A stretch of 64,000 bases of DNA from contig ONAD01000011.1 in assembly GCA_900315735.1 (NCBI GenBank), forward strand, positions 1 through 64,000, in the 5' to 3' direction. Below the pieces are notes generated by a model. The model was not told the DNA's origin. It saw only the letters and a program-made list of their open reading frames with translations, and did no database searches. Below, piece after piece: positions 42,057 to 50,587 of this stretch (its first letter is position 1; the number at the start of each line of letters is the position of its first letter). The stretch is from an uncultured Lachnospiraceae bacterium. GTDB lineage: Bacteria; Bacillota; Clostridia; Lachnospirales; Lachnospiraceae. A program made the translations under genes and the position numbers.

Positions 42057-42978
42057 CTGCATCTCCTAATTTGGCATATCTCATTTTGATTTTATCATCA
42101 ATATAATTAATTTCATCATTTTCATATACCTGGTATTCATTCCAGATATCCTCTAAAGTTTCCAATGTCTTGGCAACCTCACCCTGCTTCTTCATGCACA
42201 GTGCAACAATCAGTGCATTAATAACACTAAGGGGTGCCACCAGAGAATCCACAATGGATGCCATGTCACTTCTTGCGATCAGGTTGCAGGAAGAATATAA
42301 ATTCATCGGGGAATGGACGCTGTCTGTCAACGTAATTACCTTGGCATTCCGGTTATTGGCAAATTCCATTGCTTTTAAGGTACGCATGGAATATCTTGGG
42401 AAACTGATTCCGATAATGACATCATCCTTACTGATTCGCACCATCTGCTCAAATAATTCACTGGAATTATTTGTCTGAAGCAGTGTAACATTTTCAAACA
42501 TCAGATTAAAGTAAAACGCCATAAAAGCTGCCAGTGGAGCGCAGCTTCGTATTCCAACAATATAAATATGTTTTGCTTTGATAATGGTATCGACTGCCAG
42601 TTCAAAAGCATGTTCATCAATATGCTCTAAAGTGTCCTTAATCTTCTCCTGATCCGACTGCAATACAGTTTCTAATATATGCGACTGGCTGATTCTTCCA
42701 TAAGTCACTTCCATACGCTGTATGGAGTTGAGCTTATTGCGAACCATCTCCTCTAAAGCCTTCTGAAATTCCGGATAACCTTTATAGCCTAAATGTGTAG
42801 CAAAACGAACCACCGTCGATTCACTCACGCCTACTACCTGCCCCATTTTGGCTGCCGTAAGAAATACTGCCTTATCGTAATTATCCGTAATGTAGGTTGC
42901 TAAAATTTTCTGTCCTTTACTTAAACTTCCATAACATTCATTGATTCGACTCGTCAAATCATTGGTATTCCCATTCAT
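42049..42978 (-). CDS. RpiR/MurR family transcriptional regulator
   Basis: The 309-residue protein has an N-terminal HTH_6 domain (about 8-85, with VGVSESTVVRFATHLGYKGYPEFQ) and a C-terminal SIS domain that normally senses a phosphosugar (about 120-260, with GIRSCAPLA, ISFPRYSMRTLKA and ITLTDS). The start at 42978 follows AAGGA. A 15-bp near-symmetric palindrome at 42998-43012, just inside the transcript, is a candidate autoregulatory operator. The controlled sugar pathway is not evident, since the downstream genes are housekeeping. Confidence 0.9.
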   Translation of the reverse strand: MNGNTNDLTSRINECYGSLSKGQKILATYITDNYDKAVFLTAAKMGQVVGVSESTVVRFATHLGYKGYPEFQKALEEMVRNKLNSIQRMEVTYGRISQSHILETVLQSDQEKIKDTLEHIDEHAFELAVDTIIKAKHIYIVGIRSCAPLAAFMAFYFNLMFENVTLLQTNNSSELFEQMVRISKDDVIIGISFPRYSMRTLKAMEFANNRNAKVITLTDSVHSPMNLYSSCNLIARSDMASIVDSLVAPLSVINALIVALCMKKQGEVAKTLETLEDIWNEYQVYENDEINYIDDKIKMRYAKLGDADE

Positions 42979-42997
42979 AGTTCCTTCTTCTCGATTC

Positions 42998-43012
42998 TGC
43001 AAATATTTTGCA
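42998..43012. promoter_or_regulatory. Palindrome in the rpiR leader, candidate operator
   Basis: TGCAAATATTTTGCA has arms TGCAAA/TTTGCA-like around a three-base centre. It lies 15-29 bases downstream of the predicted -10 of the rpiR promoter and 20 bases before the start codon, a position suited to autorepression. Confidence 0.4.
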
Positions 43013-43026
43013 ATTTTTATGTCATT

Positions 43027-43055
43027 TCAATACTTTTTTGCAGGATTTTTGTCAA
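43027..43055 (-). promoter_or_regulatory. Promoter of rpiR
   Basis: On the minus strand a perfect TTGACA (43050-43055), a 17-base spacer and TATTGA (43027-43032) lie between the PilZ gene and rpiR. The -35 overlaps the PilZ stop codon. Confidence 0.55.
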
Positions 43056-43693
43056 CTTCCATGTCTTCTTGCAATTTCCTGCTTCTGTTTTAAGGCGACA
43101 TAGGTCCCCAAATCAAGATTTGCCTGCTTTACGGTACACCCTACCACCATCTTGGTCTCGTCCACCGGTTCCTGGCGGACTGCCATACCGGATAACTGCA
43201 CTTTAAGCCTGCTTGCTTTATCTTCAAACGTCAAATGAAACGGTCCCATGGAAAGATTATTCATATTCGGCTGTCCCACAAAGGACACTCCGGTAGCACT
43301 GATGTCTTTCACAATCACAGAATGATTTGCTCTGGTGCTGTCAACGGATAATGTTCCATCCAGTCCCAGATACTGACGGTATGCCTGTCTGCGGTTCCAT
43401 TTCATTCCGTCACGCTTGCATACAATTGCATGATATTTCTCTTTTCCAGCCTGGACGGTCTGCATTCTGCAGCCCTCCCATATCAGTGGTTTGACTCCAT
43501 CTTCCATATAAATCACACTGATATGTACCTTATCTCCGGAAAAATTAATAATTTTCCCCTCATAACGTATTGGCTCAATTAATAAAATGCCTTCTTTTCC
43601 GAAAGCAACTGTACTATCATATTCCGCTGAAGCATTCTCCACTTTCACCAGTACCTGTACTGGCTCCCCCGTTCCCAATTCATACAGTTTCAT
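43052..43693 (-). CDS. PilZ domain protein (YcgR-like, c-di-GMP responsive)
   Basis: The 213-residue protein has an N-terminal beta domain (about 1-95) and a C-terminal PilZ domain. The PilZ c-di-GMP motifs are an Arg-rich strand (RRQAYR near residue 100) and VKDISATGVSF (D-x-S-x2-G) near 128. In YcgR-type proteins this domain slows the flagellar motor when c-di-GMP rises; that role here is inference. AAGGTG precedes the ATG by seven bases. The first 14 bases overlap a 48-codon ORF upstream, so translation is probably coupled. Confidence 0.85.
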   Translation of the reverse strand: MKLYELGTGEPVQVLVKVENASAEYDSTVAFGKEGILLIEPIRYEGKIINFSGDKVHISVIYMEDGVKPLIWEGCRMQTVQAGKEKYHAIVCKRDGMKWNRRQAYRQYLGLDGTLSVDSTRANHSVIVKDISATGVSFVGQPNMNNLSMGPFHLTFEDKASRLKVQLSGMAVRQEPVDETKMVVGCTVKQANLDLGTYVALKQKQEIARRHGS

Positions 43694-43826
43694 TGTCCTT
43701 CACCTTTTCCCTCTCCAAATACCGTGAAAGAACTGCCACAATATTTTCAAATGCTTTGCTGTGAAATTTGTCTACCCCATGACAAATGATAACTTCATCA
43801 TAGCAATCTTTTGCCCTCTTGTCCAT
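43680..43826 (-). CDS. Putative 48-residue protein coupled to the PilZ gene
   Basis: I do not recognise a family. The frame begins MDKRAKDCYDEVIICHGVDK and continues with a charged, helix-friendly segment ending in LSRYLEREKVKDNETV. It overlaps the PilZ start by 14 bases, a layout typical of translational coupling. Against it: no clear Shine-Dalgarno precedes its ATG. It may be a real small partner, a leader peptide or chance. Confidence 0.4.
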   Translation of the reverse strand: MDKRAKDCYDEVIICHGVDKFHSKAFENIVAVLSRYLEREKVKDNETV

Positions 43827-43855
43827 AGAATTTTTTGTGCTACTCGCGTAAATGC

Positions 43856-43890
43856 AAAACAGCTACAGACTATTTGTCTGTAGCTGTTTT
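43856..43890. terminator. Terminator after oadA
   Basis: AAAACAGCTACAGAC pairs with GTCTGTAGCTGTTTT around TATTT, a 15-bp perfect stem. On the minus strand it is followed by GCATTT, and on the plus strand by more T. It lies 37 bases after the oadA stop and ends the carboxyltransferase operon. Confidence 0.85.
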
Positions 43891-43927
43891 TTCTACTGAT
43901 ACAGATACGATACGGATAGCAGGTATC

Positions 43928-45346
43928 CTATACCGGATATGCTCCGTTCTTTGTATCTGCAATTGTTGTATCAACTTTTGTCTGCTGTGCCTGACGATAT
44001 TTGAAGAATTCAGTAGCAACCTGTGGGAATAATGCATAAGATAATACATCTTCATCCTGCTGTTTGTACTGTTTCATTTCAGCTTCAATCTTGTCTAATT
44101 CAGGCTCAAGTAAATCTGCCGGACGGCAGGTAATTGCCTTTTCTTTGTCAGCGCCGAGAACCTTATCCACAACTTCCGGATTGAAAGGTTTTACAGTCTG
44201 ACCATATTTTCCAAGAAGGATATCCTTGGTCTCTTTGGTAGCAACTTTGTAACGCTCACCCATTAATACGTTAAATACAGCCTGTGTACCAACAATCTGG
44301 GAAGAAGGTGTAACAAGTGGTGGCTCACCAAGGTCTTTACGAACGCGAGGTACTTCAGCCAGTACTTCTTCGTATTTGTCTTCTTTTCCCTGCTCTTTTA
44401 ACTGGGAAATCAGGTTGGATAACATTCCACCCGGTACCTGATATAACAAAGTCTTGATATTAACACCAAGTACCTTTGGATTCATCAGACCGCTGTCTAA
44501 CGCTTCTTCACGCATTGGACGGAAGTAATCAGCGATTTCAGCCAGTTTGTTCTGGTCAAGACCGGTATCATACTGTGTTCCCTTGAATGCTTCTACCATA
44601 ACTTCGGTTGCAGGCTGGCTGGTACCAAGTGCAAATGGTGACATTGCAGTATCGATAATGTCACATCCAGCTTCTACTGCTTTCATATATGTCATGGAAG
44701 CTACACCGGAAGTATAATGTGTATGAAGTTCGATTGGGAGGCTGGTTGAAGATTTCAAAGCCTGAATCAGTTCAGTTGCTTTCTGAGGAACTAAAAGTCC
44801 TGCCATATCCTTAATACATAAGGAATCAGCACCCATATCTTCTACTCTCTTTGCCATTTCCATCCAGTAATCTAAAGTATAAGCATCACCTAATGTATAA
44901 GATAATGCAACCTGGGCATGTCCTTTTTCTTTGTTACATGCTGTTACTGCTGTCTGAAGGTTACGAACATCATTTAAGCAGTCAAAAATACGGATAATAT
45001 CAATTCCATTTGCAATAGATTTCTGTACGAAATACTCAACAACATCATCTGCATATGGACGATATCCTAAGATATTCTGTCCACGGAACAGCATCTGAAG
45101 TTTTGTTTTTTTAAATCCATCTCTTAACTTACGAAGTCTGTCCCATGGATCTTCCTTTAAGAAACGAAGGCAGGCATCGAATGTTGCTCCACCCCAGCAC
45201 TCTACTGCATAATATCCAACTTCATCCATTTTTGGGACGATTGGAAGCATCTGTTCTGTTGTCATTCTGGTTGCAATCAGAGACTGATGTGCATCACGAA
45301 GAACAGTTTCTGTAATTTTTAAAGGTTTTTTCATTTCTTCTGACAT
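43928..45346 (-). CDS. oadA: Oxaloacetate decarboxylase alpha / pyruvate carboxyltransferase subunit (no biotin domain)
   Basis: The 472-residue carboxyltransferase moves CO2 between oxaloacetate/pyruvate and biotin. The HMGL-like barrel has the metal-site motifs TETVLRDAHQSL near residue 14, LCIKDMAGLL (the carbamylated Lys) near 175, and ELHTHYTSG near 206; the conserved carboxylase domain follows. It stops before the Ala/Pro linker and biotinyl domain of ~590-residue OadA, so it depends on the separate biotin carrier two genes upstream, like the 5S subunit of propionibacterial transcarboxylase. GGAGG supports the start at 45346. It is the last gene of the operon. Confidence 0.9.
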   Translation of the reverse strand: MSEEMKKPLKITETVLRDAHQSLIATRMTTEQMLPIVPKMDEVGYYAVECWGGATFDACLRFLKEDPWDRLRKLRDGFKKTKLQMLFRGQNILGYRPYADDVVEYFVQKSIANGIDIIRIFDCLNDVRNLQTAVTACNKEKGHAQVALSYTLGDAYTLDYWMEMAKRVEDMGADSLCIKDMAGLLVPQKATELIQALKSSTSLPIELHTHYTSGVASMTYMKAVEAGCDIIDTAMSPFALGTSQPATEVMVEAFKGTQYDTGLDQNKLAEIADYFRPMREEALDSGLMNPKVLGVNIKTLLYQVPGGMLSNLISQLKEQGKEDKYEEVLAEVPRVRKDLGEPPLVTPSSQIVGTQAVFNVLMGERYKVATKETKDILLGKYGQTVKPFNPEVVDKVLGADKEKAITCRPADLLEPELDKIEAEMKQYKQQDEDVLSYALFPQVATEFFKYRQAQQTKVDTTIADTKNGAYPV

Positions 45347-45356
45347 TTCTATCCTC

Positions 45357-46508
45357 CTATATACCAAAGATTGCCATAAATACACCGGCAGCTACTGCTG
45401 TACCGATAACACCGGCAACGTTTGGTCCCATTGCATGCATAAGTAAAAAGTTTGTCGGGTCTTCTTCTGCACCGACCTTCTGCGATACACGCGCAGCCAT
45501 AGGCACGGCAGAAACTCCGGCAGAACCAATCAACGGATTAATCTTTCCTTTGGTAATCCAGCAAAGCAGTTTTCCGAAGAGAACTCCGGCTGTAGTACCA
45601 AACATAAATGCAATCAGTCCAAGAGCAACAATCTTAAGTGTACTGATATTTAAGAATGCTTCTGCACTGGTAGATGCACCAACGGAAGTACCCAGAAGAA
45701 TAACTACGATATACATCAAAGCATTGGATGCTGTATCTGTAAGCTGTCTAACTACACCAGACTCACGGAAGAGGTTACCAAGCATAAGCATACCAACCAA
45801 CGGAGCAGTTGTCGGAAGAATCAGACATACAATTGTAGTAACTACGATTGGGAACAAAATCTTCTCCAGTTTGGATACCGGACGAAGGTTCTCCATCTTG
45901 ATTGCACGTTCTTTCTTTGTTGTAAACAGTTTCATAATTGGCGGCTGAATAATCGGAACCAGAGACATATAAGAATATGCTGCCACCGCAATCGGTCCCA
46001 TTAATGCAGTCTGTCCTAATTTACCGGCAAGGAAGATAGAGGTAGGACCATCTGCTCCACCGATAATAGATACGGCTGCTGCTCCCTTGTCATTGAATCC
46101 CATCAGAATTGCAAGCAGGTAAGCTCCGAAAATACCGAACTGTGCTGCGGCTCCTAAAAGGAAGCTGATTGGGTTTGCAATCAAAGGGCCAAAGTCTGTC
46201 ATCGCACCAACTCCAAGGAAAATCAGAGAAGGTAAGATTGACCACTCATCCAGAGTATAGAAATAATAAAGTAAACCACCAACACCATTGCTGGTCTCTT
46301 CTGGACTTGCAATAATGTCCGGATAAATGTTAACCAGAAGCATACCAAATGCAATCGGAACCAGAAGAAGAGGTTCATAACCTTTCTTGATTGCCAGATA
46401 TAAGAATACACAGGCAATTACAATCATAAGGTAGTTACCCCAGGTCAGGTTAAAGAATGCAGTCTGATGCAGGAGGTTACTCATTGTGTCTCCAACATAA
46501 CTTAACAT
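45357..46508 (-). CDS. oadB: Na+-translocating decarboxylase beta subunit (OadB/GcdB/MmdB)
   Basis: The 383-residue membrane protein with about ten hydrophobic segments decarboxylates carboxybiotin and couples this to Na+ export. Family landmarks include IGVGAMTDFGPLIANP near residue 97, IIGGADGPTSIFLA near 150, and GGVSAVP-like GSAGVSAVPMAARVSQK near 330, followed by HAMGPNVAGVIG. Whether the substrate is oxaloacetate, methylmalonyl-CoA or glutaconyl-CoA is set by the partner carboxyltransferase, not this subunit. AGGAGG precedes the ATG. Confidence 0.93.
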   Translation of the reverse strand: MLSYVGDTMSNLLHQTAFFNLTWGNYLMIVIACVFLYLAIKKGYEPLLLVPIAFGMLLVNIYPDIIASPEETSNGVGGLLYYFYTLDEWSILPSLIFLGVGAMTDFGPLIANPISFLLGAAAQFGIFGAYLLAILMGFNDKGAAAVSIIGGADGPTSIFLAGKLGQTALMGPIAVAAYSYMSLVPIIQPPIMKLFTTKKERAIKMENLRPVSKLEKILFPIVVTTIVCLILPTTAPLVGMLMLGNLFRESGVVRQLTDTASNALMYIVVILLGTSVGASTSAEAFLNISTLKIVALGLIAFMFGTTAGVLFGKLLCWITKGKINPLIGSAGVSAVPMAARVSQKVGAEEDPTNFLLMHAMGPNVAGVIGTAVAAGVFMAIFGI

Positions 46509-46518
46509 AATTTTCCTC

Positions 46519-46884
46519 CTAGTTGTTCATTGTAGCAAGTAATGCTCCTGCTTCTACGCTGTCACCAACTGCAACTTCGATGCTTGCAACTGTTCCGTCT
46601 TCCGGTGCAACAACAGGAGTCTCCATTTTCATAATTTCAAGAATCAGAACTGCATCACCTTTCTTTACTGCTGTTCCAGGCTGAGCCTCAATCTTGAATA
46701 CTTTTCCGGCTGCTCCGGCTTCAATCTTGATGCTTCCTGCTCCGGCTGCTGCCTTAGGTGCTGCTGCTTTTGCTGCAGGAGCTGCTGCCTTTCTTGGTGC
46801 AGCTACAGGTGCAGATGCTGCTCCGTTCTCTTCTACGGTAACATCATAAACATTTCCATTTACTGTAATTGTATAGTTTTTCAT
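46519..46884 (-). CDS. Biotin carboxyl carrier protein (gamma/1.3S-like)
   Basis: The 121-residue carrier has an N-terminal beta segment, an Ala/Pro-rich flexible linker (about 25-48), and the biotinyl domain with EIMKMETPVVAP, whose Lys is biotinylated, near residue 85. It shuttles carboxyl groups between the carboxyltransferases and OadB encoded around it. It lies 28 bases after the gamma-subunit gene and 10 bases before oadB. Confidence 0.95.
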   Translation of the reverse strand: MKNYTITVNGNVYDVTVEENGAASAPVAAPRKAAAPAAKAAAPKAAAGAGSIKIEAGAAGKVFKIEAQPGTAVKKGDAVLILEIMKMETPVVAPEDGTVASIEVAVGDSVEAGALLATMNN

Positions 46885-46912
46885 CTTTATATCCTCCTAA
46901 TTATTCTTCAAA

Positions 46913-47647
46913 CTATCTTCTCTTAATGGAACGTACTACAAATCCATCTGTAGAACTTCCTGTTGCTGCCGCAATTGCAGCAGAGATAACTGCAACAAGT
47001 TCCAAGTCGTCCTGAACCTGCTCTTCTTTCTGAGCAATCTGTTCCACTACTTTATCTTCTTTTGCAGTAGTTGCATCAGCTGCATTCTTTTTCTTATTCT
47101 GTAAATAAGGAATAATACGGAATGCATAAATAATAATACTGATTAAAATTAAGATTACAAATACGGTACCCATGCCCATAAGTGTATTCATTCCGGCTTT
47201 ACCCATTTTCTCACCAAGTGAATATACCTTATCAAATGTCATACTGGTAAGTTCCGGTGTATCGGTAGTTGTATTAAATACAACAGTAAAGCTCAAATCA
47301 CGATTGGAATAATTCAATGTCTGTTCCATTACCATTGTCTTATTGGACTCTGTCATGGTAAAGTCACCAAATCCCTGGAAGTCTCCTTCGTCAGCAACAG
47401 CCTCTTTCCAGCTGCTATAGAAGTTGTAATTTACTGCATCACTCTTCTCTGACATAGAAGAAAGTGCATTATCAATATCTGCTTCTGACACAGTAGTCAT
47501 CTGCTGTACTGTCTGCTGTACTGTATCCTTCCACTGGTCATAGGTGCCTCCATTGAATGTTATTGAAGTCTGATCTGTCTTACCACAGGCCGTAATAGAA
47601 AATGCAAGCACAAAAACACATACAAGCATCCACAATTTTTTCTTCAT
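46913..47647 (-). CDS. OadG-type gamma subunit fused to an N-terminal lipoprotein domain
   Basis: The usual OadG is an ~80-120 residue single-span protein. This one has 244 residues. It starts with a lipoprotein signal (MKKKLWML..., lipobox ITAC, Cys 21) and an extracytoplasmic domain of about 140 residues resembling small DUF3887-like sensor/lipoprotein folds. The OadG-type membrane helix follows (GMGTVFVILILISIIIYAF, near 165-185), then a charged, Gln-rich cytoplasmic tail. The gene is located exactly where a gamma subunit is expected. The function of the outer domain is unknown. AAAGGTG supports the start at 47647. Confidence 0.75.
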   Translation of the reverse strand: MKKKLWMLVCVFVLAFSITACGKTDQTSITFNGGTYDQWKDTVQQTVQQMTTVSEADIDNALSSMSEKSDAVNYNFYSSWKEAVADEGDFQGFGDFTMTESNKTMVMEQTLNYSNRDLSFTVVFNTTTDTPELTSMTFDKVYSLGEKMGKAGMNTLMGMGTVFVILILISIIIYAFRIIPYLQNKKKNAADATTAKEDKVVEQIAQKEEQVQDDLELVAVISAAIAAATGSSTDGFVVRSIKRR

Positions 47648-47660
47648 AAGATTCACCTTT

Positions 47661-49097
47661 CTATTTTGTTCCATGTTTCTTATATGGAGTATCCATACGT
47701 TTTGTAAACAGCATTTCAAAAGCTGCTACAAGATATTTTCTGGTATCAGCAGGCTCAATAATTAAGTCTACATATCCTCTCTTAGCTGCAGTTACAACAT
47801 TAGACTGTAATGCCTCATATTCTTTTGCTTTCTCTGCAAGCTTGTCCGCATCAGCGCCTGCATACATAATCTCTGCTGCAAGACGAGCATCCATCATACC
47901 GGTCTTAACATCCGGCCATGCGTATACAAGGTCAGCACCGATTGCTTTGGAGTTCATCATTACTGCTGCACTTCCGTAAGCATTACCGGTAAGCAGGCTA
48001 ACCTTAGGAACTGTTGCATTTGCAAATGCATATGTAAGTTTAGCCAGAGCTTTTGCAAGTCTTCTTTCGCTGCATTTTGTTGCTGTAAATCCAGCCACAT
48101 TGGTAAGAGATAATACCGGAATATTAAATGCATCACAGAACTGGATGAATTCAGAAGCTTTCTCACAGCCTTTTGCACAAAGTGCAGCATCATGCTCTGC
48201 TACTTTCTTTCCTTCTTCATCATATTCTTCTGTGCAGTTAGCAACGGCACCTACAGTCAGTCCGTTTAACTGGATGAATCCGGTTACCATGCTCTTTGCG
48301 TAATCCTTCTTTGTCTCTAAGAAATTATGATTATCAGAAATCTCGCTTAATACGAAACGAGGATCACCTTTCATGGTATCTACGTTTTCACATGCACGGT
48401 TCAAATCATCTTCACAGTCTTCCATATAACCATTCTCTGTGTTGTCTGCTGGAAGCATGCAAACCAGTTCACGAATCTGTGCAAAGATTTCTTCTTCAGA
48501 ACCTGCCATATCAATGACACCGGTCTCTGTGCTCTGGAAATCTGCAGAAGAAGTATCACATTTTCCAACGTAATTTCCTTCGATTGCGTTTGGTGCATTT
48601 ACAAACATTTTTGCTTTATCAGCTTCCATATATGCAAAATCACATAAACCAGGTACTACGGTAAGTCCGCCGCCACAGTTGCCAAATACAGCACAAATCT
48701 GTGGAATTACTCCGGATGCCATAACCTGTTTCTCATAAATCATTCCTAATGCATTCAAAGCATCTACTGATTCCTGAAGACGAACTCCGGCACAATCCAA
48801 AAGTCCGATTACCGGTGCACCCATCTTCATTGCTCTGTCATAAACAGCTGCAATTTTCTTTGCATGCATCTCGCCAATTGTTCCATTTAATACGGAAGCA
48901 TCCTGGCTGTAGACAAATACCAGATTGCCATCAATCAGACCATGTCCGGTAATGACACCATCTGATGGCGTAGCTTCATCTGCCAGATTAAAATCCGTAT
49001 TTCTTGCGGTTACCAGAGAACCGATTTCCATAAAGCTGTTTTCATCCAGCAAACGGCAAATTCTCTGTTCTGCTAAGTTATTACTTCTGTTGCTCAT
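47661..49097 (-). CDS. Acyl-CoA carboxyltransferase (MmdA/12S-like)
   Basis: The 478-residue crotonase-fold carboxyltransferase has the two-half ACC_CT layout, with GHGLIDGNLVFVYSQDASVLNG near residue 50, GCAGVRLQE-like LLDCAGVRLQESVDAL near 105, and the C-terminal VPKVSLLTGNAYGSAAVMM and YAWPDVKTGMM. It is shorter than typical MmdA (~510) or GcdA (~590). The likely substrate is methylmalonyl-, malonyl- or glutaconyl-CoA; sequence alone does not decide. It is the first gene of an operon that also holds a gamma subunit, biotin carrier, OadB and OadA, so two different carboxyltransferases share one carrier. Confidence 0.88.
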   Translation of the reverse strand: MSNRSNNLAEQRICRLLDENSFMEIGSLVTARNTDFNLADEATPSDGVITGHGLIDGNLVFVYSQDASVLNGTIGEMHAKKIAAVYDRAMKMGAPVIGLLDCAGVRLQESVDALNALGMIYEKQVMASGVIPQICAVFGNCGGGLTVVPGLCDFAYMEADKAKMFVNAPNAIEGNYVGKCDTSSADFQSTETGVIDMAGSEEEIFAQIRELVCMLPADNTENGYMEDCEDDLNRACENVDTMKGDPRFVLSEISDNHNFLETKKDYAKSMVTGFIQLNGLTVGAVANCTEEYDEEGKKVAEHDAALCAKGCEKASEFIQFCDAFNIPVLSLTNVAGFTATKCSERRLAKALAKLTYAFANATVPKVSLLTGNAYGSAAVMMNSKAIGADLVYAWPDVKTGMMDARLAAEIMYAGADADKLAEKAKEYEALQSNVVTAAKRGYVDLIIEPADTRKYLVAAFEMLFTKRMDTPYKKHGTK

Positions 49098-49147
49098 CTC
49101 TTAGTCCTCCATCTATTTTAGAAAAAATAAAATTTTTCGCTAGGGTA

Positions 49148-49176
49148 ATTGTAGTACATTGACCAAAACTTTTCAA
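49148..49176 (-). promoter_or_regulatory. Promoter of the carboxyltransferase operon
   Basis: On the minus strand TTGAAA (49171-49176), a 17-base spacer and TACAAT (49148-49153) lie 50 bases before the acyl-CoA carboxyltransferase start. Both hexamers match at five of six positions. Confidence 0.6.
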
Positions 49177-49238
49177 TAGCAAATCGTTAATTTTTTCACA
49201 GATTTTACATGTCACATTTTAGGGCTGATTTTCTGGCT

Positions 49239-50507
49239 TTATAACGAAAAAAGGTCAACCAGTCTGAGGCAGCTGTAGCGGTAATCCCATGCCGGAACAC
49301 TGTCTTTTAAGACAAGTTCTTCCTCTCTCACCACCTGCCCGTTCAGCATATACTTAAGGGTTCCAACAGCCGTTCCCTCTTCCACCGGAGCCTTAAGGCT
49401 CTGCTTTCTCTCTAATTTAAATTCAATGCATTCGTCCTTACGAAGCAGTATATTTTCTGTCTGTTTCCCAGATGTCCCGCACCAAACCTCTGCCTTCTTA
49501 ATCCTGCTGTAGTCTTCTGTCTTTGCCCCCCTTATCTCAAGGGGGTATTCTGCTTCCTTTGGGATTTCAAGATCTAATAGATTTACTTTTTCAAACGAAT
49601 CGATTCCATACTGCATCAGCTGCTTTGTATCCGCCCATTTATAGTTCTTATTATTCGGCCAGCCACAGCCTAACAGTGCCACCACAAAGGTACGGTCATC
49701 CCGCCGCAATGCTCCCACATAACAGTATCCGGCGTTGCCTGTAAAACCGGTTTTCCCACTGATTGCGCCATCCATCATTGTAAGAAACCGGTTGTGATTA
49801 TTACAGTTGTAGCTTCGTGTTCTTTCTATATTAGAAAAGGAATAGGATGGCGTCTGTGTAATTTCAAGAAAAGTCTCTTTCATGGGCGACTCATTGATAC
49901 AATAACTCATAATCCGGGCAAGGTCTGCTGCTGTCGTTCCGTGAAATCCGTTTTCATCTTCCTTATCCAGTCCGTTTGGTGTAATAAAATAGGTATCCAT
50001 GCAGCCAAGCTCTGCCGCCTTCTCATTCATCAAGCCGGCAAATGCCTCCACACTTCCTGCCACATGTTCCGCAATTGCTACTGCCGAATCATTATGGGAT
50101 TCTAACATCAGGGAAAAACAAAGGTCTTTTAATAAAAACTGTTCCCCGCTTGCTCCATTCAGCTGCACATCCGGCTGGGAGGCTGCATAATCCGAAAATG
50201 TAACCACTTCATTTAAATCTGCATGCTCTAAGGTTATGATTAATGTCATAATTTTCGTCGTGCTGGCATTTGCCCGGTGTACATCCTCTTCTTTTCCAAA
50301 CAAAATACGCCCTGAATCCGCATCCATTAAGCATGCAGACAGCGCGTACAAATTCTTTGGTTCTTCGATCTCAATCTCTATTTCATTTTCTTTCTGCGAT
50401 TCATCTGGATTATCCTGTGGCAGCGGCTCTGCCGGAATATGATTAAATCCAAGAAATGTAAAAAGCAGAGATAATGCTATTATTTTCTTCCACCGTCTCT
50501 TTTTCAT
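49239..50507 (-). CDS. D-alanyl-D-alanine carboxypeptidase (DacB/DacF type), gene next to scpAB
   Basis: The 422-residue class C PBP has an N-terminal signal peptide (about 1-25), an acidic spacer, the S11 peptidase domain, and a C-terminal beta domain. Motifs are ANASTTKIMT (S-x2-K near residue 82), ESHNDSA (S-x-N) and SGKTGFTG (K-T-G). It trims D-Ala from peptidoglycan stem peptides. In B. subtilis the sporulation enzyme DacB lies near scpAB, so a spore-cortex role is plausible by synteny. GGAG precedes the ATG at 50507 by five bases. Confidence 0.9.
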   Translation of the reverse strand: MKKRRWKKIIALSLLFTFLGFNHIPAEPLPQDNPDESQKENEIEIEIEEPKNLYALSACLMDADSGRILFGKEEDVHRANASTTKIMTLIITLEHADLNEVVTFSDYAASQPDVQLNGASGEQFLLKDLCFSLMLESHNDSAVAIAEHVAGSVEAFAGLMNEKAAELGCMDTYFITPNGLDKEDENGFHGTTAADLARIMSYCINESPMKETFLEITQTPSYSFSNIERTRSYNCNNHNRFLTMMDGAISGKTGFTGNAGYCYVGALRRDDRTFVVALLGCGWPNNKNYKWADTKQLMQYGIDSFEKVNLLDLEIPKEAEYPLEIRGAKTEDYSRIKKAEVWCGTSGKQTENILLRKDECIEFKLERKQSLKAPVEEGTAVGTLKYMLNGQVVREEELVLKDSVPAWDYRYSCLRLVDLFSL

Positions 50508-50587
50508 GACCGCTCCGAAATACATTTTCTCTGCATTCTATTCATTTCTTTCTATGATTATACTTCCACTTACCGGATTTTCGGTTA

